This document shows, piece by piece, positions 1 to 8,253 of a stretch of DNA of 46,909 nucleotides. The stretch comes from an uncultured Actinomycetes bacterium (lineage in GTDB: Bacteria > Actinomycetota > Acidimicrobiia > Acidimicrobiales > RAAP-2): positions 1-46,909 of the forward strand of contig CAIKCI010000026.1 of assembly GCA_903825895.1 (NCBI GenBank), read 5' to 3'. The translations under genes were made by a program, and so were the position numbers. Below the pieces are notes generated by a model that did no database searches, had not been told where the DNA came from, and worked only from the letters and a program-made list of their open reading frames with translations. Within the stretch, counting starts at the first letter, position 1. Every line of letters starts with the position of its first letter.

Positions 1-1193
1 ATCAACGTGAGGCCTATAGGGAAGGTGTCGGTCACCACGACATTCGTCGCCTCAGACGGACCGGCATTTTCAGCCGTCAACGTCATCGTTGTTGTCCCAG
101 GGGGTGCTCCAATCACTGAGTCTGGGGAAAATGACTTCGTGATCGATAGATCAGCTGCTGCGTTCACCGGCGTCGAGGTGGTATTCGTTGAAAATGTTGA
201 CGACTCGCCATAGCCGTCGGTCTCGGTCACACTCCCAGTGTTCAACAGGCTTGTCCCGGCGGCGGCTGTGTTGACGGTGACTTGAAACGAGACTTGCGTC
301 GTTTGGCCGGCTTCAAGAACTCCAGGGGTTCCCGTTACACCCTTTGGGGTGAGCGTGAGCGTCCGAGTTGCAGCATCGTAATTACTGTTCGCCCCTCCAG
401 ACCCAGCGACGTACGTCACATTTGCTGGCAGAACATCGGTCACGGACAATGCCTGTGTGGAGCTCCCGCCTTGGTTGGTGAGTGAGTACGAGTACGTCAG
501 GACACTTCCAGGATTCACTGCGGTTCCACTCGTTGGGGAAACTGACTTCGTCGCCACGATGCACGAAGGGGAGCCAAACTGGACGTCGTCGAGAAAGTTC
601 CCAACAGTTGGGTTTCCACTTCCCGTCGGGCCTGAGGCAAAGGCAAATCGAGTAAGCGTCTGGCCTGCAGGCACGACATAGGTCCCAGTGTGCAGTACCC
701 ATCCTGAAGAAACATTGTCCGTCAGCGTCGCCTGGCGACTACTAGTTGTTCCCGGCTCTCCAATGTCGACGTACATCGTGTCAGTCCCTTGACGAGCCCG
801 GTGATACAGCGACCAGACAAGTTTTTGCCCAGGTGTTGTCGGAAGGTCTTGGTAGAGCGCCCCCGCAGTATCTGCGTTGAGTTCAGCAAATTGTCGTCCC
901 TCCTTTGCGGAGACTCCCTGGAAGACTGACGCCCAAAGTTCGATGTTTTTCGTTGTTGCTGTCGTTGCCCATCCAGGGACAAGGGATTCAGACACAATCT
1001 TGTAAGAGTTCGACGGAAGTGTCGGTTCTTCAAAGGATGGGTTTGCGAGCTGCGTCGGCGCACTTGGGCACGTGCCAGTAGATCCACCCGCATTCACGGG
1101 GCTCTGGAGAGAAGAAAGCGCGCCGAGAGGAATTGACGCAGCGACTAATGCCCCAAGAGCAAGAAGCCGAACCCGAGAAACGAAACCAATCAT
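1..1193 (-). CDS. Secreted DUF11-repeat surface protein (3' end beyond window)
   Basis: An uninterrupted reading frame runs on the minus strand from ATG at 1191-1193 to the window edge, about 397 codons, without its stop. Residues 1-35 look like a Sec signal peptide (basic MIGFVSRVR start, then a hydrophobic Leu/Ala stretch). Residues about 45-205 resemble a galactose-binding-like jelly-roll domain (NPSFEEP, PGW, ELNA, GALYQDL, NFLDDVQFG), common at the N-terminus of bacterial adhesins. From about residue 210 there are DUF11-type repeats (SVSPTSGTAVNPGSVLTYSY; then SITKSFSPDSV as the next unit opens). It is probably a wall-associated or secreted adhesin-like protein; the C-terminal anchor is not visible. 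The ATG sits 7 nt after a TANNNT box (TAGGTT), so the mRNA may be leaderless. Domain calls are from recognition of sequence style, not a search. Confidence 0.82.
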   Translation of the reverse strand, partial: MIGFVSRVRLLALGALVAASIPLGALSSLQSPVNAGGSTGTCPSAPTQLANPSFEEPTLPSNSYKIVSESLVPGWATTATTKNIELWASVFQGVSAKEGRQFAELNADTAGALYQDLPTTPGQKLVWSLYHRARQGTDTMYVDIGEPGTTSSRQATLTDNVSSGWVLHTGTYVVPAGQTLTRFAFASGPTGSGNPTVGNFLDDVQFGSPSCIVATKSVSPTSGTAVNPGSVLTYSYSLTNQGGSSTQALSVTDVLPANVTYVAGSGGANSNYDAATRTLTLTPKGVTGTPGVLEAGQTTQVSFQVTVNTAAAGTSLLNTGSVTETDGYGESSTFSTNTTSTPVNAAADLSITKSFSPDSVIGAPPGTTTMTLTAENAGPSEATNVVVTDTFPIGLTL

Positions 1194-1200
1194 CGAATAA

Positions 1201-1206
1201 AACCTA
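1201..1206 (-). promoter_or_regulatory. Candidate leaderless -10 box (TAGGTT) for the DUF11 protein gene
   Basis: On the minus strand TAGGTT is followed by 7 nt and the ATG at 1193, the spacing expected when transcription starts at the start codon. No Shine-Dalgarno sequence precedes this ATG. Confidence 0.35.
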
Positions 1207-1220
1207 CTAAAACCTCGCCG

Positions 1221-1263
1221 TTCTCTGCGTGCATGACAAGGACATGCCATCTCACACAGAGAA
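1221..1263. terminator. Long interrupted hairpin between two minus-strand genes
   Basis: The arms TTCTCTG (1221-1227) and CAGAGAA (1257-1263) are exact reverse complements. Inside them GTG/CAC and GCATG/CATGC can also pair, leaving a 7-nt loop and a small bulge. It follows the end of the nuclease/hydrolase-remnant pair and precedes the DUF11 gene, and on the minus strand it is followed within about 12 nt by a T run. A terminator is the likeliest role; an operator is the alternative. Confidence 0.4.
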
Positions 1264-1281
1264 TGAGCCATCGCTGAATGC

Positions 1282-1554
1282 TCAGACTGGCGTGGCTACC
1301 AATTCCAAGACTTCTTGAGCGACGGCGTCAGGAGCGTCTCGAGGAATGAGGTGCCCCTGACCGGGTATCTCAACGAGTCGGCCCTTGCTCAATCGAGCGG
1401 CAAGATCAACAGAGGCTTCCCGAGGAAAAGTGAGAGCTCGATCACCCGTGGTCACTGTGACTGAACAGTGCGCGGTGTCGAGAATGTTTTCGAGTTCCTT
1501 CCTTGCTTTCATCAAGAATCGCTGTACTGAGATTTCCAGGCGAGAAGGAATCAA
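1282..1554 (-). pseudogene. C-terminal remnant of an alpha/beta hydrolase
   Basis: This frame encodes only the last part of an alpha/beta-hydrolase fold: a TVTTGDRA strand carrying the usual acid residue, an LAARLSKGRLVEIPG segment, and GQGHL carrying the usual catalytic His, ending in an EVLELV helix. The nucleophile elbow and the N-terminal two thirds are absent. The open frame extends upstream into the 3' end of the nuclease gene, but no sensible hydrolase sequence lies there. Possible starts are TTG at 1554 or ATG at 1512 (76 aa). It reads best as what remains after a deletion joined it to the nuclease gene; a short expressed protein cannot be excluded. Confidence 0.5.
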
Positions 1555-1576
1555 CGCACCAAGGTTGTTGGCTGCC

Positions 1577-2506
1577 TTATTTCTGCCAGGCGGGACATTC
1601 AGGTTTGAAGTGACACCAGTTACACAGGGGTCCAGTTTTTGTCTCCCACACGTCGTGATCATTTGACTGAACAATTTCAGCCCATAGGTGGTTCATTTTC
1701 TTTTCTGTAATCTCAAGGAGGTGCTGATTGACCTCAAGCACTTGAATCGCTTCGGGTTTCTTGGCACCGACATAGAGAAGGCGTAGTGAGTGCGGCATGA
1801 CCCCACGAGTGCGGGCCAGGAGTAGGGCGTACACCTTCATGGCAAAAAAAGACTCGTCAAGATAGCGGGCTTGGGGGACTTTGCCGGTCTTGTAGTCACT
1901 AATCACCCAACGTTCTTCGCCAGATTCGGTGGTGTAGTGATCGAGCCGGTCGATAAAGCCGTGGAGGGTGACATCTCCAACCGTGGCCTCAAGGTGCAGC
2001 TCTCGGCCGACCGGATCAAAGTTCCACGGTCGCTCAATATCGAAGTAGTTCGCCACGACGTTCTCGGTGGCCAAGAGAAAGGCTGCTTCTTCTTTGGAAT
2101 CAGCCTCGAAGAGGGCTCGATACTCCTCAGCCTGGCGAAGAAGCGATGCCTCACGAGAACTTCCCGCTTCGATATCGTCGCGCCAAAGGTTTGTAGCATT
2201 GCGGATCTCGGCCTCAACGGAGTCTTCGGGGACACCGTTTTTAGCCCGCAAGGGATCAACCATGGTCTGCCATCCTGGGCGCACAAACGCAAGGGCATGT
2301 TCAGGAGTGCGCTCGGTCCGTTCAGCATCGAAGAGTCGTTCGAAGGCGGTGTGGGCCAACGTGCCTTTCGCTGTAGCAATTGTTTGTGGGGTAGTACGGC
2401 CAAGAATGGTTTTGTAATAAAAAAGTTTCGGACACTGCACAAAGTCTTTGGCTCGAGATGGCGAAAGACGAGTGGGGAACGAGACTGGCGTGGTCACACT
2501 ACTCAT
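1577..2506 (-). CDS. RecB-family PD-(D/E)XK nuclease with 4Fe-4S Cys motif
   Basis: A 309-aa protein of the RecB/Cas4-like exonuclease family common in Actinobacteria (the mycobacterial Rv2119 type). N-terminal SRAKDFVQCPKLFYY carries the first Cys and the family's opening motif. GTLAHTAFERLF supplies the active-site His. LHGFIDRLDH and VISDYKTGK supply the metal-binding Asp and the D-x-K catalytic strand. The C-terminal CNWCHFKPECP supplies the remaining Cys ligands of a 4Fe-4S cluster. The ATG at 2506 follows GAGGG with 7-nt spacing. It probably acts in DNA repair or recombination; the true substrate is unknown. Its 3' end overlaps the upstream part of the frame holding the hydrolase remnant. 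Confidence 0.88.
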   Translation of the reverse strand: MSSVTTPVSFPTRLSPSRAKDFVQCPKLFYYKTILGRTTPQTIATAKGTLAHTAFERLFDAERTERTPEHALAFVRPGWQTMVDPLRAKNGVPEDSVEAEIRNATNLWRDDIEAGSSREASLLRQAEEYRALFEADSKEEAAFLLATENVVANYFDIERPWNFDPVGRELHLEATVGDVTLHGFIDRLDHYTTESGEERWVISDYKTGKVPQARYLDESFFAMKVYALLLARTRGVMPHSLRLLYVGAKKPEAIQVLEVNQHLLEITEKKMNHLWAEIVQSNDHDVWETKTGPLCNWCHFKPECPAWQK

Positions 2507-2571
2507 GATCGTTCCCTCATCGTCCTAGTAGAGCACGTGGGTGTACCGGGTGGCGGCTACGCCAAGAACAA

Positions 2572-3633
2572 TCAGAAAAGAGGCGAGAACTCATCAACGA
2601 CGCAGGTGTTCTGCGAACGAGATGATCGAGGACTCACAAAGTGTGCGCCGCGCATATTCTCCAAGGTGGTGATTGATGAAATCGGCCCCGAGAATCCTTC
2701 GAAGACCAGCGTGCCGACAACGGTGCCGTTCGTCAGATCAATCAGCGAGACGCGATCACTTGGGTAGTCTCCTGGTAAAGCTGGGCCACCGGTCATCTTG
2801 GACATCAGTGCCCGTGAGGGTGCGCCGTGGCCGACGAGGGCAAAGTGATCGATCACGTGCAGGGAACTTGGCACTCCAGTGAGGACGGTGACTTCGACGT
2901 CATCGCCGCTTTTTGGATCGATTGATAGCAGTCGTCCAGTTCCTGCTTCGACGACGATGAGATTCTCTCCAAAGAACCGAGGCTGAAGCGGCCCGGTGAG
3001 TCCGTCAAGGAGTACCTCGCCGGTCGAATTCATCACCAGCCCACCGCCTTGGACATGATCAAACCAGGTTTCCCCGTGGGTTCCGTTCGTGGCGGCGGTG
3101 ACCCAAAGCTTGTTCGACGGCGAGATGACTGCTCCCGTCAAAAAATACTGACGTAAAGGGGTGAAGGTCTGCACATTTGGCGCGACCCAGACTGGCGACA
3201 TCGAATAGCGATCGTCGTGGCGAGCTAGGACATCGAAGCGAGCCGAGACCATAAAGGGGCCCTGATCGCTTGGTACGAGATCGGTAACGTCGAGGTCACC
3301 GACGACGTGGCCAACTTGCGGGAGCATCAGGTGATTCGTGCTGTGATGGCGCGGTTCACTTGGCCCAGCATCAGCCAGTGACCACAGCGACCATCGACCA
3401 GTGACCCAAAGTTGGCCTGAAGACCACGTGACCATTCCTTTGGGTTCGAACGAGGTGGGATGGGCGAGAAAGTTCCCCTCATCGTCGTGTGAGATTGACC
3501 ATAAGCGACCGTTTTCAAACACGGCAACCGTGAGGTCGTGCTCAGCGAGGAAGTCGCTGAATCCCGGTGAGGGTGTTGGAACATGGGGTTGTAAGTCGAC
3601 TAAGCCGACGCGTGTCCCGTTGGCTGCACTCAT
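2572..3633 (-). CDS. TIGR03032-like beta-propeller protein, divergent copy
   Basis: A 353-aa protein without a signal peptide, evidently a diverged paralogue of the gene immediately upstream. The shared plan includes FSDFLAEHDLTVAVF near the N-terminus (compare FADWLNQENVSLAF), DLDVTDL, SARFDVLARHDD, EAGTGRLLSIDP and ALVGHGAPS. The family's central RCHLNGLA motif and the SMPHSPR motif are degraded here (PLQPRF remains). Its ATG overlaps the stop of the upstream gene as ATGA, so the two are translationally coupled. The family has no firmly established function; the repeated strands suggest a beta-propeller fold. Loss of the conserved motifs may mean a changed ligand or a structural partner role. 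Confidence 0.72.
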   Translation of the reverse strand: MSAANGTRVGLVDLQPHVPTPSPGFSDFLAEHDLTVAVFENGRLWSISHDDEGNFLAHPTSFEPKGMVTWSSGQLWVTGRWSLWSLADAGPSEPRHHSTNHLMLPQVGHVVGDLDVTDLVPSDQGPFMVSARFDVLARHDDRYSMSPVWVAPNVQTFTPLRQYFLTGAVISPSNKLWVTAATNGTHGETWFDHVQGGGLVMNSTGEVLLDGLTGPLQPRFFGENLIVVEAGTGRLLSIDPKSGDDVEVTVLTGVPSSLHVIDHFALVGHGAPSRALMSKMTGGPALPGDYPSDRVSLIDLTNGTVVGTLVFEGFSGPISSITTLENMRGAHFVSPRSSRSQNTCVVDEFSPLF

Positions 3634-4778
3634 TGGAATGGCACTGCTTCTCGGCGCTCTTGAGGAATCGGCAACGAGTCGTCAAACCAGAGCTCTGTGG
3701 CGATTTCAGAACCCAACAGGCCGATGATGGCCGGTCGCTTCGCTCCGTTAAGCGCACAGACATCAAACAGTTCTCGCACGTTTCCTTCCACTAAGAGCCA
3801 GTGGGCAAGTTCTCCGGTAGTGATATTGACGACAAAAAGTCCTAAGTGAGCGTCCATGCCACTCTCTTCTAACTTTTCATCAAGAGGAAGACCAGAATAA
3901 AGGTCACCACGACGAGGTTTCGACGACCCGACGACGGCGTAGTCACCGACAAAGCAGAGACCCCGCAAGAACCCAGGACCAAAGAAGATCGGTTCAAAAC
4001 GTTCTTGTTCGGTATCGATGTAGCCCAACTCACCGGTGCCAGCATTGGCCACCCAGATCTTGTCTCGATAAAAGCGAGGGGAGTGCGGCATGGACATACC
4101 CCGGCCCAAAATTTGGTTCGTACGAATGTCGATCACGATGCCCTGGTCTCGCCGGCCGTCTCTCCACGAATCAACTTCATTGGTTTGGCCAACGCAGGTG
4201 ACATAGCGAGGTTCGCCGTCCACCATGGCCAGACCGTTTAAGTGGCAGCGGTCACCTTGGAGTGCGCCATCGAGAAAGGGAGGGATCCATCGAGGAATAA
4301 AACTGGCATGGTCACTGCTCGATGCCAAACAACCAAAGCGAGTATTGACCCAGATATCCTTCCCGTCCTTGTCGATCCCGAGGTCGTGAATGTTCACGTT
4401 GCCCACAATGGATTGTGAGCGGGGCACAAAGAGTCGGTCGTGGCCGGAATCAGTCGTGGTTCCTGCTTTCAACATATTTTCGAAGTGCCAGATCTCGTAA
4501 CGCGTCGCCACCGAGAGACGGTCGTGGCCGTCGGTAGCGAGTCCCATCACTTTGTCCAGTACTCGGTCAAAGATGGACAACTCACCCTCGTCGTCAACAC
4601 CCACCATCCAAAACTTTGAGGGAGGGGTCCCAAAGGCCAGACTGACATTCTCTTGGTTCAGCCAGTCGGCAAATCCTTCGGAGGCCAATAACTCAAGGTT
4701 GTCGTTAACCGACGGTTCTTCACCTGGGGTGGTGGCACTCTCCTCAAGGAAGGTTGCGCCCGAGTCGGTTGACATCAT
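3630..4778 (-). CDS. TIGR03032 family protein
   Basis: A 382-aa protein with the full set of TIGR03032 signatures: IWVNTRFGCLA, PRWIPPF, RCHLNGLAMVDG, RYVTCVGQT, SMPHSPRFY, NAGTGELGYID, GFLRGLCF and GLFVVNITTGE. It has no signal peptide and should be cytoplasmic. The family is widespread but not functionally characterised as far as I know; the strand-rich repeats suggest a propeller. It is the first gene of a two-gene operon, with its paralogue starting inside its stop codon. Upstream lies a 168-bp region shared with the divergent gene at 4947, containing the near-palindrome CGGAGG-T-CCTCCG at 4855-4867. Confidence 0.85.
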   Translation of the reverse strand: MMSTDSGATFLEESATTPGEEPSVNDNLELLASEGFADWLNQENVSLAFGTPPSKFWMVGVDDEGELSIFDRVLDKVMGLATDGHDRLSVATRYEIWHFENMLKAGTTTDSGHDRLFVPRSQSIVGNVNIHDLGIDKDGKDIWVNTRFGCLASSSDHASFIPRWIPPFLDGALQGDRCHLNGLAMVDGEPRYVTCVGQTNEVDSWRDGRRDQGIVIDIRTNQILGRGMSMPHSPRFYRDKIWVANAGTGELGYIDTEQERFEPIFFGPGFLRGLCFVGDYAVVGSSKPRRGDLYSGLPLDEKLEESGMDAHLGLFVVNITTGELAHWLLVEGNVRELFDVCALNGAKRPAIIGLLGSEIATELWFDDSLPIPQERREAVPFQ

Positions 4779-4946
4779 TTTTCAAAAGTAGTCCATCAGA
4801 AATTGTCAAAAAACGTCGAAGAAAATTGGTTTTCGGAGGTCCTCCGGCCCAAAAGGTAAGCCCACAGGCACAAAGGTCGAGTTTCGAAGCACGACACCAA
4901 TGTTTCCGATACCGTATGAAAGAGCGATAAGAGGGGGAAATCCGTA

Positions 4947-7202
4947 ATGACGGTTACCGCAATGAGCACGACGTCAACCGTGCGTTCGGGACATCTCTTC
5001 TTTACGAGGGCCCAGAAGCCTTCTGCCCTCTTGGTCCTTCTTGATGATCCCAGCGTTGCTCGAAGTGACCAAGGTCTCACTCGTGCGGTCTTTACCCGGC
5101 AACTCAATCAAGCGGGACTTTCAGTTCTGCGAGTTGCTCCCGAAGAGAACGCAACGACAGAATCGATTGTCAGCGCTATTGGTACAGCCTTAGAAAAAGC
5201 TGCACTTCGCACGCGCGACCGAGACCTGCCCCTTCTCATTGGTGGCATCGGTGCTTGTGGTCCCGTGGCCGCCAAAGCAGCACTGAAATTTAACGCCGCA
5301 GGCATCTTCACCATCGACGGTTCATTGTTATCAATGGCATGGTCACTTCACACCACAGGACTCACAACCTTGGTGTTGGAATCACCCAGAGCGTCGTTTG
5401 CCGTAAAGACCAAGAACACTCTTTCCAACGCACTGCTTTCCAACCACCAAGAGATCCACACCCCCGTCTATTCTCCAGAATCTATTCGTGCGCTCCGCCG
5501 CTTCCGCAGCGCAGCCCTGGGAGACGGCTGGCCCAAAGAACACAAGTCTCGCGCCCTGCGCTTCGCCGCTCCCGCAGCCATCGGCATGCTCGGCGTCGGT
5601 GCTGCACCATTGCTCACTGCGTTACCCGTTGCAGCAACACAACGAAGTGGTGATGGGGTGGCGGCGACCAGGACGCACCACCACGCCGCCGCCACTGTGA
5701 ACGGTGCGCAAACCAAGAGCACAAAGCCACTGACTGCCGCACAAGAAGCACGACGTGCGAAACGCCTTCTGGAAGGTAAGCACGTGGGTTCCGCAAAACG
5801 GTCCGGTGACTCTCGACAAAGGGCCGCAGATGTTAAGGGAACCCAGGTACCAGGCCTGATGAGCACTTCGACCTACTATGGAAATTCGGGAGTCTTCGGA
5901 GTAGACGGTGCGAGTAACCCCTGGGAAATGGCAGGGAATGTTTCTGGATCTTCCACTTATGGTTATACCGGCTCGTCCACCGTCCACCTTCCTGGTGCTG
6001 CCGGAGCGATTCTCCAAGCAGGAAGAACGGTATCGTCCCAATCGCTGTACAACGGGATCCGAGGCACTGCTAGCTCGTCATCTTTCGGGGCCGGGGATCA
6101 ACAACTTTCGATCACGAACAACGCCACGGCTCTCGGCTATGGGGGACAGTACTATGTCGGAACACCTGGCACAAAGGTCAGCATTAATGGGCAGAACGCA
6201 ACCTATGGAACTCAAACGATAGACGGTGTGGACATTGCTCGACAGAACTACCTCTCAAATGTCTCAGGAGATGCATGGGAACGCACCTTCGAGACCTTTA
6301 CAAACTCAGGGTCAAGCCCGGTGACGATCAACGTCAATATCTGGGGGTTGATGAACCGTGGCTTCGCTTCAACGAGCCCCGTCACATCTTCGTCAAACAG
6401 TTTTATTCTTGCATGTAGTAGTTATCCCAGTGAATATTATCGTTACGGGTATGTTGTTCAAGGCCCGAATGCGCCGGTAGGGATGAATCCTGGGACTCAA
6501 TTGGCCCTAAGCAACCAGGAGTGGCATCAATGGGCGTATCACTTGACGATTCCGGCGGGGGCCACGCAAGCCATCGTGAACTACGAGGCCGTTGGCACCA
6601 CTGATCAAACGGTGCAGGACCAACTCAACAATATCCAAGACAGTTCAAGTGGTTCCTTGACAAGCGATGCACTCACTGGCCTCACGTCCACCCAACTCTC
6701 TGAGATTCAGAACTTTATCGTTGCACCGGCACCTCCAACGGATGTCACAGTGGTTGCGGGAAACGCCCAAGCAACCGTCTCCTGGGCGAACCCAGCGACC
6801 AACGGCGTTGACGCAGTGAACAATGAGGTGCAGTATTCGACAAACGGTACCGACTGGACCACTGCCAGTTCAACGATTTCGCCCACGGCCACGAGTTTTG
6901 TCGTAACAGGTCTCACCAACGGAACGCCTTATCAGTTTAGGGTTCTTGCACTGAGTGCGTCTGGAGCAACGAGTGCCCCTGCCGTCAATAGTTCAACCGT
7001 GACTCCGACCGCTCCTTCGACAACGCCAACGACAACGCCAACGACAACGCCAGTAGTGCAAACCGCTTCGGTGACCTCGCTGGCCGCCACCGGCATGAAC
7101 GGGTCAGGGATGGTTGAAGCTGAAGTGGCCTTGCTGAGCCTGGCGGGTATAGCCATGTGGTTCAAGCAAAAGCGCAGTCGTAACGCCAAAGCTTCTCAGT
7201 AG
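4947..7202 (+). CDS. LAATG-anchored surface protein with cytoplasmic alpha/beta-hydrolase-like N-domain and FN3 domain
   Basis: A 751-aa protein; the ATG follows GAGGGGGAAA. Residues about 25-190 have no signal peptide and resemble an alpha/beta-hydrolase core, with GGIGACGPVAAKAAL in the style of a nucleophile elbow (Cys where dienelactone hydrolases have Cys). Residues about 207-228 (KSRALRF, then a long Ala/Leu/Gly stretch) look like an internal signal-anchor. The exported part holds a Gly/Ser/Tyr-rich beta domain (about 290-590), an FN3 domain (about 592-690), a Thr/Pro linker (TPTTTPTTTP) and a C-terminal LAATG at about 712 followed by a hydrophobic stretch and KQKRSR. That tail matches the LAxTG signals of class E sortases in high-GC Gram-positives. 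No in-frame ATG, GTG or TTG lies directly before the internal signal, so the long form appears real. Function unknown. Confidence 0.72.
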   Translation: MTVTAMSTTSTVRSGHLFFTRAQKPSALLVLLDDPSVARSDQGLTRAVFTRQLNQAGLSVLRVAPEENATTESIVSAIGTALEKAALRTRDRDLPLLIGGIGACGPVAAKAALKFNAAGIFTIDGSLLSMAWSLHTTGLTTLVLESPRASFAVKTKNTLSNALLSNHQEIHTPVYSPESIRALRRFRSAALGDGWPKEHKSRALRFAAPAAIGMLGVGAAPLLTALPVAATQRSGDGVAATRTHHHAAATVNGAQTKSTKPLTAAQEARRAKRLLEGKHVGSAKRSGDSRQRAADVKGTQVPGLMSTSTYYGNSGVFGVDGASNPWEMAGNVSGSSTYGYTGSSTVHLPGAAGAILQAGRTVSSQSLYNGIRGTASSSSFGAGDQQLSITNNATALGYGGQYYVGTPGTKVSINGQNATYGTQTIDGVDIARQNYLSNVSGDAWERTFETFTNSGSSPVTINVNIWGLMNRGFASTSPVTSSSNSFILACSSYPSEYYRYGYVVQGPNAPVGMNPGTQLALSNQEWHQWAYHLTIPAGATQAIVNYEAVGTTDQTVQDQLNNIQDSSSGSLTSDALTGLTSTQLSEIQNFIVAPAPPTDVTVVAGNAQATVSWANPATNGVDAVNNEVQYSTNGTDWTTASSTISPTATSFVVTGLTNGTPYQFRVLALSASGATSAPAVNSSTVTPTAPSTTPTTTPTTTPVVQTASVTSLAATGMNGSGMVEAEVALLSLAGIAMWFKQKRSRNAKASQ

Positions 7203-7494
7203 TTCCCCAAAAGGCGCGAGAACGTGACGTCCGTGAGTTCTTGACGGGGTCGCCGTTTTTCAATCGTCGTGACCGCTAAGTTAGAGGATCATGACTGTTG
7301 ATTGTCACCCTTTAGCGACAACGTCGTCATGTGGAGTTTGGGTTGGCGCATCTGGATCTCTGATGAGGGAAATTACTTCCCGTGGCGAACTGTTCCCACC
7401 GAGCATTTTCGAGTGAACGTTGCGTTTCTCTTCTTGCAAGGAGGGATCGTCCAGTGCAACAGTCTTCAGCACAGGTGAGAAGCGAAGGAATGTC

Positions 7495-8100
7495 GTGAGT
7501 ACAGTGTGGCCGAGCGAGACAATTGAACCCGATGACCATGAGGTGGGCTGGGAGTATCTTTTCTTTGCTCACTGCCTTGAGGTTGACTTGGCGGTTCACC
7601 ATGTTCTCTTTGAGGGCTTCGTCGATGGCACGAAGAGCGCACCGGCAGTCGTTATCGACGATCCCGATACTGACCTCGTGGCGCAACTTGCCAGTGGCCA
7701 AGACATCATCGAAGGTATCCCCGAACTATTTTCTTCCTCTTCGCTCGAACGAGCCTTCGGAGTTTCTGGAGAAGCAGGGAATGAAGATGAGCTGCGCCAC
7801 CTCTCTCAGGGCATCGCACACGTCTTTCTTGAGATGCTGTCATGGGGTCAACATCTCCGCTCAGCGGCAGTTGATGATGACGTGGCTTCTGCGTATCAGG
7901 CACTTTCTCGGGTGGCACTCTTGCCCCTCCAACAGATTCTTGCGTTCTCGCACGCGCTGAGTCTTGGAACGGCCAGGGTCGTGAGTGAAATACGGGCTGG
8001 TCTGGAGCCCAGCGAGCCGCTCGTGCTGACGTTGACGATCTCGGTTGACGATGACGCCATGGCAGCGTTCCAAGATGCCGTAGGCCGAGCATTCGGCTGA
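7495..8100 (+). CDS. Conserved-looking hypothetical protein, 201 aa
   Basis: I do not recognise the family. I chose GTG at 7495 because GAAGGAA precedes it by about 5 nt and the upstream in-frame residues look non-coding; ATG at 7420 is the alternative. The protein is acidic and mostly helical in appearance, with EVGWEYLFFAHCLEVDL near the start, a helix-rich middle (LRHLSQGIAHVFLEMLSWGQHLR) and an Ala/Leu-rich end. There is no signal peptide or membrane segment. It lies alone between the LAATG protein and the serine hydrolase, on the same strand as both. The 292 bp before it hold no gene I can support. Confidence 0.55.
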   Translation: MSTVWPSETIEPDDHEVGWEYLFFAHCLEVDLAVHHVLFEGFVDGTKSAPAVVIDDPDTDLVAQLASGQDIIEGIPELFSSSSLERAFGVSGEAGNEDELRHLSQGIAHVFLEMLSWGQHLRSAAVDDDVASAYQALSRVALLPLQQILAFSHALSLGTARVVSEIRAGLEPSEPLVLTLTISVDDDAMAAFQDAVGRAFG

Positions 8101-8253
8101 GAACCCAGCCTTCCTTGAGAACGAGAGGGTGCTCGAGGGCGAAACCCTCCTGTTGCTGGCGTTGGGGTGAATCCGCGAGAATCGAAGGCTGCTCCGTTAG
8201 CGTTTTTCTATGGCCTTTGAGCATTCAACGGCGACGCGTCGAGGTGGTCACTA

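Noticed and set aside
1871-2767. 298-codon plus-strand frame antisense to the nuclease gene
   Set aside because: It is a shadow of the nuclease codon pattern and has no recognisable domain. The nuclease motifs are clear on the other strand.
4855-4940. Possible cyclic-di-GMP or other riboswitch before the 4947 gene
   Set aside because: CCTCCGGCCCAAAAGG recalls a riboswitch fragment, but the conserved core and required stems could not be assembled.
7203-7494. Terminator after the 4947 gene
   Set aside because: GCGAGAAC...GTTCTTG and a later T run are present, but the stem is short and mismatched, so I do not list it.
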